Shown here one piece after another: positions 27,116 through 37,745 of a stretch of 64,000 bases of DNA. The position numbers and the translations under genes were made by a program. Source of the DNA: an uncultured Flavobacteriaceae bacterium (GTDB lineage: Bacteria > Bacteroidota > Bacteroidia > Flavobacteriales > Flavobacteriaceae); contig CALSMD010000005.1 of the NCBI GenBank assembly GCA_943787365.1, positions 1-64,000 on the forward strand, written 5' to 3'. A model generated the notes under the pieces. The model did no database searches and was not told where the DNA came from. It was given only the letters and a program-made list of their open reading frames with translations. Position 1 is the stretch's first letter; every line of letters begins with the position of its first letter.

Positions 27116-29056
27116 ATGCAAAAAACGTTTCTATTTCTAAGTATTTCCTGCTTTTCATTTTTGTTGTCTAATGCTCAAATAGCGAATGACGATGTCCTAC
27201 TTACCATTTCGGGGGAGCCGGTCTTGGCAAATGAATTTGTGAGAGTTTACAATAAAAACTTGAACTTAGTTCAAGATGATTCTCAAAAGGAAGTGGATTC
27301 TTATTTAGAGTTGTTTGTGAATTATAAATTAAAATTAACAGAGGCGAAAGCATTGCGATATGACAAAGATCCTGTGTATCTAAATGAATTCAAGTCTTAC
27401 AAAGATCAATTGACTCAATCCTTTTTGACCGATAAAAATGTGACGGACGATTTAGTTAGTGAAGCTTATGACCGTACAGAAAATGAAGTCAAAGCGCAGC
27501 ACATCTTAATCTTATTGGATGAGGTTGAAACAGATACCTTAGCAGCGTACTCAAAAATTCAAGCCTATAGAGAACGCTTTATAAACGAAGATTTTGAGTC
27601 TCTAAAAAAGGAACTCCACAATGGAAAATCTGTTTTTGTAGAAGATTTAGGGTATTTTTCTGCTTTTAAAATGGTTTATAATTTTGAGTCGGCCGCTTAT
27701 GCAACCGAAGTTGGTAACGTTTCCCAACCCTTCCGAACCAGATTTGGATTTCATGTGGTAAAAGTTTTAGAAAAACGCAAGTCAAGAGGGCAGGTAACTG
27801 TAGCTCATATCATGATTGCTAACACACAAAAAGACAGTACGCTTGTGCCAGAGGAGCGCATCCAAGAATTACACCGATTGGTACTACAAGGCGATGATTT
27901 TGCAGACCTCGCGAAACAATTCTCCGACGATAAAAGCAGTTCAATGCGTGGTGGGGAACTCAGCCCTTTTAAGTCAGGTCAAATAAACTCTGAAATTTTT
28001 GAAACCACAGCTTTTGAACTCAGTCCTTCCAACCCTATCTCTCAACCGATTCAAACGCAGTTTGGATGGCACATTCTAAAATACATCAACAAAAAATCGG
28101 TACAGTCTTTTGAAGAATTGCAGCCAGAGTTAAATAACAAAGTTGGAAAAGATTCCCGTTCACAACTCGTAAAGGCAAAGATGTTGGAACAATTATTGAC
28201 AGAATATCAAATTCAAAATCCAAACTCTAAGGTAGCGAATTTAGAATCAAATCTCAGCTATAATGCATCTCAGAATGCTTGGGAACTTTCTCAGAATTTT
28301 GATACAAACCAATCGTTCTTGGTTATTAAAAACCAAACTTACACCTATCAAGATTTTTTGGAGTATTTAAACAAAAACCAAAAATCGATCAAAAAAGAGT
28401 GGTCAACGGCTGTAGTGGTTAAAAGACAATATGCTTCCTTTTTAGAACAAGCTGTGTTCAAATACAAAGAAGCAAATCTTGAAACTGAAAATGAAGAGTT
28501 TGCGCATATTCTGAATGAATACAGAGAAGGCTTGTTATTGTTTGAATTGATGCAAGACAAAATTTGGGAAGGAGCTAAAAACGATTCCATAGGCTTGCAA
28601 GAATTTTACAATGCCAACAAACAAAACTATGTCTGGCCTGATAGAATTGAAGGGTCTGTAGCGCGTTCAACCGATGCGAAGTACATCAAAAAAGTTCGTA
28701 AGTATTGGAAAAAAAATAAGTCCAATAAAATGATCGATGAAACACTTAATAAGGAACAACAAAACGTCATGTTTTCTAACGGCGAACTCGAATTGGAACA
28801 CCCTTCATTGCCCAAAACGCTTGAGTTTAAAACAGGGCTTTCTAAAGTGATTGAAGAAAATTCAAATTTTTATGTCGTCAATGTAACAGCTTTGAAACCA
28901 ACCACTCAAAAAACTTTTGAAGAGGCTCAAGGACAAGTGATTGCGAATTACCAAATTACTTTGGAATCGGAATGGATAGAAGAATTACGCACTAAATTTG
29001 AGGTGGATATCAATGAATCTGTGCTTGCAAAAGTAAACGCCTTAATTTCTAATTAA
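27116..29056 (+). CDS. Periplasmic PpiC-type peptidylprolyl isomerase, two parvulin domains
   Basis: A signal peptide (MQKTFLFLSISCFSFLLSNAQ) leads into a SurA-like N-terminal helical region with KLKLTEAKALRYDKDP. Two parvulin domains follow: EVKAQHILILLDE to FRTRFGFHVVKVLE, and RGQVTVAHIMIAN to QTQFGWHILKYINK. A long C-terminal helical tail completes the protein. The ATG at 27116 is chosen because the eight extra residues of the ORF track overlap the promoter spacing. It should help outer-membrane and secreted proteins fold in the periplasm. It opens a tightly packed unit of four genes ending with a MoxR ATPase (gaps of 1 bp or overlap, then 3 bp). Confidence 0.88.
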   Translation: MQKTFLFLSISCFSFLLSNAQIANDDVLLTISGEPVLANEFVRVYNKNLNLVQDDSQKEVDSYLELFVNYKLKLTEAKALRYDKDPVYLNEFKSYKDQLTQSFLTDKNVTDDLVSEAYDRTENEVKAQHILILLDEVETDTLAAYSKIQAYRERFINEDFESLKKELHNGKSVFVEDLGYFSAFKMVYNFESAAYATEVGNVSQPFRTRFGFHVVKVLEKRKSRGQVTVAHIMIANTQKDSTLVPEERIQELHRLVLQGDDFADLAKQFSDDKSSSMRGGELSPFKSGQINSEIFETTAFELSPSNPISQPIQTQFGWHILKYINKKSVQSFEELQPELNNKVGKDSRSQLVKAKMLEQLLTEYQIQNPNSKVANLESNLSYNASQNAWELSQNFDTNQSFLVIKNQTYTYQDFLEYLNKNQKSIKKEWSTAVVVKRQYASFLEQAVFKYKEANLETENEEFAHILNEYREGLLLFELMQDKIWEGAKNDSIGLQEFYNANKQNYVWPDRIEGSVARSTDAKYIKKVRKYWKKNKSNKMIDETLNKEQQNVMFSNGELELEHPSLPKTLEFKTGLSKVIEENSNFYVVNVTALKPTTQKTFEEAQGQVIANYQITLESEWIEELRTKFEVDINESVLAKVNALISN

Positions 29057-29057
29057 T

Positions 29058-29912
29058 TTGAAACGTTTCAATCAACTATTAGGGCTTTCTTTTTTGATGT
29101 TGGCGGCGTGTAATCTACGACCTGCTCCCACAGAAGCGAATCCTTTGGCGCGTGTCAATGACGCGTTTTTGTTTGAAACCGACATTGATTTTAGTTTTGT
29201 AGAAGGACAGACAGAGTCGGATAGTATTATTTATGTTCAAAATATTATTAATAATTGGGCCACCACCCAACTCCTCATTGACGGTGCAAATTTAAACCTA
29301 ACAAAAGAGACGCAAACGGAGTTTGAACAACTGGTCCAGCAATATAAAAGTGATCTTTATACCTCTGCCTATGTAGAAGCCTTGGTAAATAAGAACTTAG
29401 ATACTTCCATAACAGATCAGGAATTAGACGAAGTGTATTCTAGTAACAAACAACTCTTTGTTTTGAAAGAAGACCTTTTAAAAATGAGATATGTGAATGT
29501 AAACGCATCCTTGTCCAATTTGGAGGAAGTCAAAAAACGATTCAAGCGTTACAATGCAGAGGACAAAACGCGCTTAGACTCTATATCCATCCAGTTCAAT
29601 TCCTTTTATTTAAAAGACTCCATTTGGATAAAATCTGAACAAGCAATTTCTAAAATCAAACCCTTACAAATAGGATTTAATAAAGTACTGTTAAAAAAAC
29701 CAAATTTTATACAGCTCAAAGATTCTTTAGGGTTATATTTGATGCAGATTAATGAAGTTTTAGAGCGTGGAAGTCAAGCACCCTTGGAGTATGTATTGCC
29801 AACTTTGAAACAAATCGTCATTAATAATAGAAAGTTAAAAGTCATCAGACAACTAAAAAGTGATATAGTTAATGATGCCATTAAAAATAAAAAATTTGAA
29901 ATTTATAATTAA
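29058..29912 (+). CDS. Lipoprotein with SurA-N-like helical region (PpiC operon)
   Basis: Starts with TTG one base after the previous stop; no in-frame ATG precedes the lipobox, so TTG must be used. Residues 1-18 form a lipoprotein signal (LLGLSFLMLAAC). The remainder is helical and charged, resembling the chaperone part of SurA/PpiC proteins (ARVNDAFLFETDID, then TDQELDEVYSSNKQLF). No parvulin domain can be recognised. It probably acts as a lipid-anchored companion of the two flanking isomerases (inference from operon position and layout). Its 3' end overlaps the next ORF by 41 bp if that gene starts at 29872. Confidence 0.75.
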   Translation: MKRFNQLLGLSFLMLAACNLRPAPTEANPLARVNDAFLFETDIDFSFVEGQTESDSIIYVQNIINNWATTQLLIDGANLNLTKETQTEFEQLVQQYKSDLYTSAYVEALVNKNLDTSITDQELDEVYSSNKQLFVLKEDLLKMRYVNVNASLSNLEEVKKRFKRYNAEDKTRLDSISIQFNSFYLKDSIWIKSEQAISKIKPLQIGFNKVLLKKPNFIQLKDSLGLYLMQINEVLERGSQAPLEYVLPTLKQIVINNRKLKVIRQLKSDIVNDAIKNKKFEIYN

Positions 29913-31329
29913 GTCTTACGTATTAGGGTTCTGTTTTTTAATGACCCTTTCTTCTTTTTCACAAGAAATTATTGAAGAGTCTGTTGAGGTCGAAGCACCA
30001 AAAACGACGGTCATTGATTCTGTAAAGGATTCAATGAAACGAGTTAAACTTGACGGTGTTGCTGCGGTCATAGGGGATTTTGTCATTTTAGACTCTGATA
30101 TCGACAAGCAATTCACTCAGCTAGAAGCGGGTGGTATCTCTACAGAGGACATCACGCGTTGTCAACTTTTCGGAAAACTCTTAGAAGATAAACTATACAT
30201 ACATCATGCCATTCAAGACAGTCTTGAAGTGAATGATGCAGAGGTTAAATCCTATGTGGATCAACAGCTAGAAGGATTTGCAGAGCAAATTGGTTCAATG
30301 GAAAAATTGATTGCTTACTACAAAAAATCATCTGAAAAAGAACTCAGAGATGAAATGTTTGAGTTGAACAAAAACGGTAAAATGGCATCCTTGATGCAGC
30401 AAACTATTGTAGAAGAGATTGAAGTCACTCCTGACGAAGTACGTCAGTTTTTTAATAAAATAGCTGAAGATGAACGTCCACAGTTTGGTACTGAAATGCG
30501 GGTCGCTCAAATTGTAGTGATTCCAGAAACAACCAAAGTAGAGGTCGACAAAGTGATAAATCGTTTGAATGAATTCAGAGCTGATGTTGTGGACAACGGT
30601 GCAAGTTTTACCACCAAAGCTGTTCTTTACACCGAAGATCCAGGGTCGAAACGAACGGGAGGAAAATACACCCTTAACAGGAAACGTCCTGTAATGGCCA
30701 AAGAATTTAGAGAAGTCGCCTTTTCATTACAAGAAGGAGAAGTGTCCAAACCCTTCAAAACGGATTTTGGTTACCACATCATTCAATTGGAAAAAATTAG
30801 AGGTCAAGAATATGATATCAGACATATTTTATTAATTCCAAAAGTGACTTCTTCAGCCATCAAAGAAGCCAAAGAAAGACTTGAAAAAGTAAGACAAAGC
30901 ATTGTCGATGGTGAAATTACATTTGCAGACGCAGCTAAAGAAGCGAGTGACGAAAAAGAAACGAAGTTTGACGGCGGACAACTTCGAAATCCAGAAACGC
31001 AAGATTACAACTTTGAGCTCACAAAAATGGATCCTGAGTTGTATGCTCAAATCCAGAATCTAAAAGACAACGAAGTCAGTCCAGTACTTAAAGACGAAGA
31101 TCGTGTCAACCCTGTGAAATTTAAAATTCTAACCGTTACGGCACGAGTCGATGAGCATGAAGCGACCTTTGCGCAGGATTACTTAAAAATTAAAGCACTT
31201 GCACTTCAAGAAAAACAATTGAATGCGATTGAGAAGTGGCAAGAAGAAAAAATCATGGATACCTACATTAAAATTAATGGTGAGTTACGTAGCTGTGATT
31301 TTAATAGTAACTGGTTTAAAATTAACTAA
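29872..31329 (+). CDS. SurA-like periplasmic chaperone/peptidylprolyl isomerase
   Basis: Signal peptide (KSYVLGFCFLMTLSSFSQ), then the SurA N-domain (VDGVAAVIGDFVILDSDID-type start, QLFGKLLEDKLYIHHA). Two parvulin domains follow: TEMRVAQIVVIPET to FKTDFGYHIIQLEKIRG, and YDIRHILLIPKV onward. SurA escorts outer-membrane proteins across the periplasm, a role fitting the many beta-barrel and T9SS cargo genes here. Start choice is uncertain: ATG at 29872 overlaps the previous gene by 41 bp, whereas TTG at 29896 gives a more typical MKF-type signal and a shorter overlap. MoxR follows after 3 bp. Confidence 0.9.
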   Translation: MMPLKIKNLKFIIKSYVLGFCFLMTLSSFSQEIIEESVEVEAPKTTVIDSVKDSMKRVKLDGVAAVIGDFVILDSDIDKQFTQLEAGGISTEDITRCQLFGKLLEDKLYIHHAIQDSLEVNDAEVKSYVDQQLEGFAEQIGSMEKLIAYYKKSSEKELRDEMFELNKNGKMASLMQQTIVEEIEVTPDEVRQFFNKIAEDERPQFGTEMRVAQIVVIPETTKVEVDKVINRLNEFRADVVDNGASFTTKAVLYTEDPGSKRTGGKYTLNRKRPVMAKEFREVAFSLQEGEVSKPFKTDFGYHIIQLEKIRGQEYDIRHILLIPKVTSSAIKEAKERLEKVRQSIVDGEITFADAAKEASDEKETKFDGGQLRNPETQDYNFELTKMDPELYAQIQNLKDNEVSPVLKDEDRVNPVKFKILTVTARVDEHEATFAQDYLKIKALALQEKQLNAIEKWQEEKIMDTYIKINGELRSCDFNSNWFKIN

Positions 31330-31332
31330 GCG

Positions 31333-32286
31333 ATGTCAGATGTTGCGTCTTTAAAACAACACCTCCAGAAGTACGAGACTTTAAAACAGGAAATTTCTAA
31401 AGTCATCGTAGGTCAGGATGCTGTTATAGAACAAATTCTAATCTCCATATTCTCTGGTGGTCACTCCTTATTAGTAGGCGTTCCCGGATTGGCAAAAACC
31501 TTAATGGTCAACACCATTGCAAAAGCACTCGGATTGGATTTTAAACGTATTCAATTTACTCCAGACCTTATGCCTAGCGATATTTTAGGAAGTGAAATTT
31601 TGGATAAGGATCGTCAATTCAAATTTATCAAAGGTCCAATTTTTTCAAACATCATATTGGCCGATGAAATCAATAGAACCCCTCCAAAAACACAAGCTGC
31701 GCTTTTAGAAGCCATGCAAGAACGGTCGGTGACCATTGCAGGACATCATTATAAATTAGATGCGCCTTACTTTGTATTGGCCACTCAAAACCCGATTGAG
31801 CAAGAAGGAACCTACCCGTTGCCCGAAGCACAATTGGACCGTTTTATGTTCTCCATCAATCTGACCTATCCAAGTTTTGAGGAAGAGGTGCAAGTGGTAA
31901 AGTTGACAACTGCCAGCACACAGTCGGACGTTGAGGTGGTGTTTTCTGCAAGTGAAATTTTAGATTTTCAAGCGCTCATCCGTAAAATTCCAGTGGCGGA
32001 TAACGTGATTGAATACGCTGTTAAAATGGTTGGTAAAACCCGTCCAGATTCTTTGGAAGCGATTCCAGTAATCAAACAGTACGTCGATTGGGGAGCAGGA
32101 CCAAGAGCTTCTCAAAACCTAATCTTAGCAGCCAAAACCTATGCGGTGATCAATGGGAAACTTTCTCCTGATATCGAAGACGTGCAAGCTGTTGCGATTA
32201 GCATTCTTCGCCATAGAATAATCAAGAATTACAAGGCAGAAGCCGATGGAATCTCTATAGAGTCCATTGTTGAAAGTTTATTCTAA
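31333..32286 (+). CDS. MoxR family AAA+ ATPase
   Basis: Walker A GVPGLAKT near residue 46, Walker B ILADEINRTPPKTQAALLEAMQE, sensor motif ATQNPIEQEGTYPLPEAQLDRF, and a C-terminal lid with DWGAGPRASQNLI define a MoxR-type chaperone ATPase (AAA_3). It is cytoplasmic and 317 residues long. MoxR genes usually precede DUF58 and von Willebrand factor A genes. Here none follows, and the gene is instead the last member of the PpiC/SurA operon. This link of a MoxR ATPase to periplasmic foldases is common in flavobacterial genomes as far as I recall; its target is unknown. Confidence 0.92.
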   Translation: MSDVASLKQHLQKYETLKQEISKVIVGQDAVIEQILISIFSGGHSLLVGVPGLAKTLMVNTIAKALGLDFKRIQFTPDLMPSDILGSEILDKDRQFKFIKGPIFSNIILADEINRTPPKTQAALLEAMQERSVTIAGHHYKLDAPYFVLATQNPIEQEGTYPLPEAQLDRFMFSINLTYPSFEEEVQVVKLTTASTQSDVEVVFSASEILDFQALIRKIPVADNVIEYAVKMVGKTRPDSLEAIPVIKQYVDWGAGPRASQNLILAAKTYAVINGKLSPDIEDVQAVAISILRHRIIKNYKAEADGISIESIVESLF

Positions 32287-32408
32287 TCTTAGATTTGTCA
32301 ATTTTTTGATGGATTTACCCCTTTAAAATTACTAATAATATATTTTTTAAAAGAGAAGTTTACGTTTAATTAAATTCTAGATGTAAACACGTCTTATTCA
32401 CTTTTTAA

Positions 32409-32440
32409 TTGAATATAATTTTATTTAATTCGTACTTTTA
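32409..32440 (+). promoter_or_regulatory. Possible promoter of the aconitase gene
   Basis: TTG at 32409-32411, a 21-bp spacer, then TACTTTTA at 32433-32440 (7 of 8 consensus bases), 34 bp before the ATG. Confidence 0.35.
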
Positions 32441-32474
32441 CGAACGATTATTACGAAATAAAATTATTTAGATT

Positions 32475-34742
32475 ATGGCTTTCGATATAAATATTATTAA
32501 AGAAGTGTACGGTCAAATGCCGGCACGCATTGAAAAAGCACGTCAACTTGTTGGACGTCCGCTTACCTTATCAGAAAAAATTCTTTACAGTCACCTTTGG
32601 GATGACAAATCTACCAAAGCATACGAGCGCGGAAAAGATTATGTGGATTTCGCACCGGATCGAATTGCCTTACAAGATGCAACGGCTCAAATGGCGTTGT
32701 TGCAATTTATGCAAGCAGGTAAAAGTAAAGTAGCGGTACCTACCACTACACACTGTGATCATTTAATTCAAGCAAAAAACGGAGCTGGAACCGATTTACA
32801 AAGTGCTTTAAACACGAGTAATGAAGTTTTTAACTTTTTAGAATCAGTCTCAAATAAATACGGATTAGGATTTTGGAAACCAGGCGCAGGTATTATTCAC
32901 CAAGTGGTCTTAGAAAATTATGCGTTCCCTGGTGGAATGATGATTGGAACTGATTCGCATACCGTGAATGCGGGTGGATTGGGAATGATTGCCATTGGTG
33001 TTGGTGGTGCTGATGCTGTAGATGTGATGGCAGGTATGGCTTGGGAACTTAAATTCCCAAAATTAATAGGTGTTAAATTAACTGGAAAACTTTCTGGTTG
33101 GACGGCACCCAAAGATGTCATTTTAAAAGTAGCAGGAATTGTTTCTGCAAAAGGAGGAACTGGAGCCGTTGTAGAATATTTTGGTGAAGGTGCTATCGGA
33201 ATGTCTTGTACAGGAAAAGGAACTATTTGTAATATGGGAGCAGAAATAGGAGCAACCACTTCTACTTTTGGGTATGACGAATCGATGGAGCGTTATTTAC
33301 GTGCGACCGATAGATCAGATGTGGCTGATGCTGCAAATACAGTCAAAGAACATTTAACTGGAGATGCTGAAGTATATGCAAATCCAGAACACTATTTTGA
33401 TCAAGTCATTGAAATCAATTTATCAGATTTAAGTCCTTTATTAAACGGTCCTTTTACGCCAGATTTATCTACAAAAGTAGGTGCAGACATGAAGACTATT
33501 GCAACTAAAAATGAATGGCCTATAAAAGTTGAATGGGGATTGATTGGATCTTGTACAAACTCTTCTTACGAAGATTTATCAAGAGCTGCTTCAATCGCAC
33601 AACAAGCCTTGGATAAAGGTTTAGGGATCAAAGCTGAATTTGGAATCAATCCAGGTTCTGAAAAAGTACGTTATACAGCAGACAGAGACGGAATTTTAAG
33701 TGTTTTTGAACAATTGGACGCAAAGATTTTCACCAATGCTTGTGGCCCTTGTATTGGGCAATGGGCACGTTATGAAGACCCTAAAAATGCACCAAAAAAC
33801 TCAATCATTCATTCTTTCAATAGAAACTTTGCAAAACGTGCAGATGGAAATCCAAACACACATGCCTTTGTTGCTTCACCAGAAATGGTGGCTGCAATTA
33901 CCATTGCAGGTCGTTTAGATTTTAATCCTATGACAGATGCTCTAATCAATAAAGATGGTGAAAAGGTGATGTTAGACGAGCCAACTGGATGGGAATTACC
34001 TCCAAAAGGTTTTGAAGTAAAAGACGACGGATATCTTGCTCCCGAAGAAGATGGAAGTGGAGTTGTGATCAATGTGAGTCTAGAATCTGAAAGATTGCAA
34101 TTATTAGCTCCTTTTGAGCCGATTGGTAATACAATAGACGGGGCAAAATTGTTAATCAAAGCACACGGAAAATGTACGACGGATCATATCTCAATGGCGG
34201 GTCCTTGGTTGCGTTATAGAGGGCATTTAGATAATATTTCTAACAACTGTTTGATTGGTGCTGTAAATGCATTCAACATGAAAACGAACTTTGTAAAAAA
34301 TCAATCAGGTGGGGAGTACGACGCAGTGCCTTTAACGGCAAGAGCCTATAAAGCAGCCAATATAAAAACAATCGTTGTTGGGGATCATAACTATGGTGAA
34401 GGATCTTCAAGAGAACATGCGGCGATGGAGCCACGTCACCTTGGAGTGGCTGCAGTGATTGTAAAATCATTTGCTCGTATTCATGAAACCAACCTTAAAA
34501 AACAAGGAATGTTAGGTTTGACTTTTGCAACAGAATCGGATTACGATTTAATTCAAGAAGACGATACCTTTAATTTTGTGGACTTAAATGCATTTGCACC
34601 AGGAAAGCCTTTAACCATTGAAGCGATTCACGCGGATGGTTCTAAGGATATAATCATTGCAAACCATACGTATAACAATTCTCAAATAGAATGGTATAAT
34701 GAAGGTTCAGCATTGAACTTGATTAAAAAACAAAATGCCTAA
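32475..34742 (+). CDS. acn: Aconitate hydratase (mitochondrial-type)
   Basis: Converts citrate to isocitrate in the TCA cycle. The 755-residue length and sequence fit the mitochondrial-type aconitase used by Bacteroidota. Evidence: [24 protein letters not shown], the first [4Fe-4S] ligand in [13 protein letters not shown], the other two ligands in [15 protein letters not shown], and the C-terminal swivelling domain with [19 protein letters not shown]. The protein is intact with no frameshift. It is a single-gene unit: about 190 bp of AT-rich DNA lies upstream and a strong terminator downstream. Confidence 0.96.
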   Translation: MAFDINIIKEVYGQMPARIEKARQLVGRPLTLSEKILYSHLWDDKSTKAYERGKDYVDFAPDRIALQDATAQMALLQFMQAGKSKVAVPTTTHCDHLIQAKNGAGTDLQSALNTSNEVFNFLESVSNKYGLGFWKPGAGIIHQVVLENYAFPGGMMIGTDSHTVNAGGLGMIAIGVGGADAVDVMAGMAWELKFPKLIGVKLTGKLSGWTAPKDVILKVAGIVSAKGGTGAVVEYFGEGAIGMSCTGKGTICNMGAEIGATTSTFGYDESMERYLRATDRSDVADAANTVKEHLTGDAEVYANPEHYFDQVIEINLSDLSPLLNGPFTPDLSTKVGADMKTIATKNEWPIKVEWGLIGSCTNSSYEDLSRAASIAQQALDKGLGIKAEFGINPGSEKVRYTADRDGILSVFEQLDAKIFTNACGPCIGQWARYEDPKNAPKNSIIHSFNRNFAKRADGNPNTHAFVASPEMVAAITIAGRLDFNPMTDALINKDGEKVMLDEPTGWELPPKGFEVKDDGYLAPEEDGSGVVINVSLESERLQLLAPFEPIGNTIDGAKLLIKAHGKCTTDHISMAGPWLRYRGHLDNISNNCLIGAVNAFNMKTNFVKNQSGGEYDAVPLTARAYKAANIKTIVVGDHNYGEGSSREHAAMEPRHLGVAAVIVKSFARIHETNLKKQGMLGLTFATESDYDLIQEDDTFNFVDLNAFAPGKPLTIEAIHADGSKDIIIANHTYNNSQIEWYNEGSALNLIKKQNA

Positions 34743-34769
34743 GAAGTGAATTAATTTTTCTTAGTATTC

Positions 34770-34792
34770 CGAAAGTTGTTTAGCAACTTTCG
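34770..34792 (+). terminator. Hairpin downstream of acn
   Basis: A 9-bp stem CGAAAGTTG/CAACTTTCG with a 5-nt loop, 27 bp after the acn stop, followed by an A-rich rather than T-rich stretch. It may shield the mRNA 3' end or add to the terminator just downstream. Confidence 0.5.
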
Positions 34793-34801
34793 ATAAAAAT
34801 T

Positions 34802-34845
34802 AAATCGAGACCTCTTTTAATATAAGAAAGGTCTCGATTTTTTTT
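34802..34845 (+). terminator. Intrinsic terminator of acn
   Basis: A 12-bp stem AAATCGAGACCT/AGGTCTCGATTT with a 15-nt loop runs straight into eight T. This is the clearest terminator in the window. Confidence 0.85.
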
Positions 34846-35135
34846 ATTTCATAAACAAACTAGTTCAGCACGACAAAGTTGTGTTGGTAACCTGCTAGTT
34901 GTCCTGCTGAGCTGTTTTCGGCAAGCGAGTCAAAAGTCAAAAACTTTGTAGTATCGGGTTGGGGTTACAAGGGACTTAAGCCCCTTGATTTTATATGTGT
35001 TGGCGGTTGTGTGATTACACTGAGCTGACTTCGGTAGGATCAGTCTAAATTCTAAATTCTGAAGTATCGAAGCGCAAGTATTGTAGAATTTTGTTTATTA
35101 TTTAATGAAAACTATTAAACAAAAATAGAATACAG
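34846..35135. other. Intergenic region before the LRR gene, repeat-bearing
   Basis: No ORF with recognisable features. It holds a 62-bp dispersed repeat (34963-35024) and other short, partly palindromic stretches related in style to the 3' flank of the LRR gene. The last 70 bp are AT-rich and lead to the promoter. Confidence 0.6.
34963..35024 (+). repeat. 62-bp dispersed repeat, copy 1 (5' of LRR gene)
   Basis: Matches 38202-38263 in the same orientation with about six mismatches. It contains the near-perfect palindrome CAAGGGACTTAAGCCCCTTG (34968-34987) followed by ATTTTATATGT and GTTGTGTGATTACA. Confidence 0.85.
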
Positions 35136-35143
35136 TACATTTG
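35136..35143 (+). promoter_or_regulatory. -7 element of the LRR gene
   Basis: TACATTTG, a full TAnnTTTG match 22 bp before the TTG start at 35166. At the -33 position there is TTA rather than TTG. It supports the unusual TTG start. Confidence 0.5.
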
Positions 35144-35165
35144 TCAAAATTTAAAAACCAATACT

Positions 35166-36119
35166 TTGAAAACAACTGTACTTCGACTTCTATTTTTAAT
35201 GGGGGCTATGGCTTCTTTTTCGCAAACCACTTCTATTCCAGATGCTAACTTTGAAGCATTTTTAGAAACTCATAACGCCGATGGAGAGGTTGTGGATGTT
35301 GGAGACACATCAAGTATGGGAGATGGTATTGAGAACAATAACTTAGTCACTACTGCAAACATCAATACGGTGACTAGCTTAGATGTTCTTGGCAAAGGGA
35401 TAGCGCATTTAAGGGGCATCGAGGATTTTGTGTTGCTAGAGACTTTGAATTGCTCTAGTAATGTATTGACTGTTTTAGACCTGACTAAGAACTCAAGTTT
35501 AACGAGTTTGAATTGCGAATCTAATTCTTTAATCTATTTAAACGTGAAAAACGGAAATACCTTAGCTATAACAACTTTTAATGCTTTAGAAAATGAAAAT
35601 CTTTCATGTATTCAAATAGATGATGAAATGATAGCTCCATTTAATTGGGAGTACGACAATCAAGAAGGGTTCAATATGGAGTTTAATTTAAATTGCGGGC
35701 TCACTTATGTTCCCGATGACAACTTTGAAGCCTATTTAGAAACTCATAACTCTACTGGCGATGTTGTGCCTGTTGGAGATGTTTCAAGCATGGGAGATGG
35801 CATTGAAAACAATAATTTAGTAGCCACCGCAAATATTAGTGAGGTGACTTCTTTGACGGTTAGTGGTTTAGAGATTTCAGACTTAACAGGGATAGAAGCT
35901 TTTGCGGCTTTAAGGTTTTTAAATTGCGATTATAATACCTTAAGCAGTTTAGACATGTCTGGTAATTTGAATTTAGATACTGTATATGCCAATAATAATA
36001 ATTTAACGAGTATAAATGTTTCGAATAATACGGTTTTAACACAGATATATTGCTCTAATAATGCCTTAAGCAATTTAGATGTTTCATTAAATGAAGACTT
36101 ACGAGGGTTATATTGCTGA
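35166..36119 (+). CDS. Leucine-rich-repeat T9SS surface protein, fragment 1
   Basis: TTG start (no usable ATG before the signal peptide), then KTTVLRLLFLMGAMASFSQ as export signal. Two copies of the opening motif IPDANFEAFLETHNADGEVV / VPDDNFEAYLETHNSTGDVV introduce BspA/internalin-like LRRs of about 21 residues (LxxLNCSxNxLxxLDLSxN). The frame stops at 36117-36119, where copy 1 of a 1,035-bp duplication has an extra base compared with copy 2. Between 36110 and 36250 four single-base insertions accumulate, after which the ORF at 36301 resumes the same protein. The whole gene therefore runs 35166-38034. Confidence 0.82.
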   Translation: MKTTVLRLLFLMGAMASFSQTTSIPDANFEAFLETHNADGEVVDVGDTSSMGDGIENNNLVTTANINTVTSLDVLGKGIAHLRGIEDFVLLETLNCSSNVLTVLDLTKNSSLTSLNCESNSLIYLNVKNGNTLAITTFNALENENLSCIQIDDEMIAPFNWEYDNQEGFNMEFNLNCGLTYVPDDNFEAYLETHNSTGDVVPVGDVSSMGDGIENNNLVATANISEVTSLTVSGLEISDLTGIEAFAALRFLNCDYNTLSSLDMSGNLNLDTVYANNNNLTSINVSNNTVLTQIYCSNNALSNLDVSLNEDLRGLYC

Positions 36120-37745
36120 TAATAATGCCTTAAGCACTTTAAATGTTTCAACCAATACGGCCTCTAACAGCGATTATATTGTGGTTTTAACAACTTAACA
36201 TCTTTAGATGTCTCAACTAATGTTTCTTTAACTAATCTTAGCTTTTTCTAATAACAGTATAAGCAGTATAAATCTCTCATCCAATACAGATTTAATAACT
36301 TTGAACAGCGGACAGAACAACTTAACCGAATTAAATGTTGCTAACAATACAGCATTAGAAACTTTATTATGTTCTAATAATAATTTGGGCGATTTAGATA
36401 TTTCTACAAATACAGTCTTAGAGGAATTGTATGTACAATTTGCTCAATTAACGGATTTAGATATTTCTAATAACATGAATTTAGAAGATCTGTCTTGTTC
36501 TTATAACAACTTAAGTGGGAGTTTAGATGTTTCTGCTCATACGAATTTAGAATATCTTGATGCCAGTGAAAATTATTTTAGCAGTTTAAATGTAAAAAAC
36601 GGAAATAATTCTAATTTTAGAAATTTTTATGCAGACGCAAATCCAAACCTTACATGTATTGAGGTTGATGATGTAGACTACAGTACAACCAATTGGAACT
36701 ATATTGATGCTACCGCAAGTTTTAATACAACTTGCAGCCTCACCTCTGTGCCCGATGCTAACTTTGAAGCCTATTTAGAAACTCATAACTCTACTGGCGA
36801 TGTTGTGCCTGTTGGAGATGTTTCAAGCATGGGAGATGGCATTGCAAACAATAATTTAGTAGCCACCGCAAATATTAGTGAGGTGACTTCTTTGACGGTT
36901 AGTGGTTTAGAGATTTCAGACTTAACAGGGATAGAAGCTTTTGCGGCTTTAAGGTTTTTAAATTGCGATTATAATACCTTAAGCAGTTTAGACATGTCTG
37001 GTAATTTGAATTTAGATACTGTATATGCCAATAATAATAATTTAACGAGTATAAATGTTTCGAATAATACGGTTTTAACACAGATATATTGCTCTAATAA
37101 TAACATAAGCAATTTAGATGTTTCATTAAATGTAAACTTACGAGGGTTATATTGCTCTAATAATGCCTTAAGTGTTTTAAATGTCTCAACCAATACAGCT
37201 CTAACAGCGTTGTATTGCGGTTATAACAACTTAACTTCTTTAGATGTCTCAACTAATGTCTCTTTAAATTATCTAAGTTTTTCTAATAACAGTATAAGCA
37301 GTATAAATCTCTCATCCAATACAGATTTAATAACTTTGAACAGCGGACAGAACAACTTAACCGAATTAAATGTTGCTAACAATACAGCATTAGAAACTTT
37401 ATTATGTTCTAATAATAATTTGGGCGATTTAGATATTTCTACAAATACAGTCTTAGAGGAATTGTATGTACAATTTGCTCAATTAACGGATTTAGATATT
37501 TCTAATAACATGAATTTAGAAGATCTGTCTTGTTCTTATAACAACTTAAGTGGGAGTTTAGATGTTTCTGCTCATACGAATTTAGAATATCTTGATGCCA
37601 GTGAAAATTATTTTAGCAGTTTAAATGTAAAAAACGGAAATAATTCTAATTTTAGAAATTTTTATGCAGACGCAAATCCAAACCTTACATGTATTGAGGT
37701 TGATGATGTAGACTACAGTACAACCAATTGGAACTATATTGATGA
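35720..37745 (+). repeat. Tandem duplication of about 1,035 bp inside the LRR gene
   Basis: The segment beginning AACTTTGAAGCCTATTTAG is repeated with an observed offset of 1,039 bp (CCTATTTAGA at 35731 and 36770). Removing the four extra bases in copy 1 gives 1,035 bp, or 345 codons. Most of the two copies are identical, so the duplication is recent. Confidence 0.87.
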
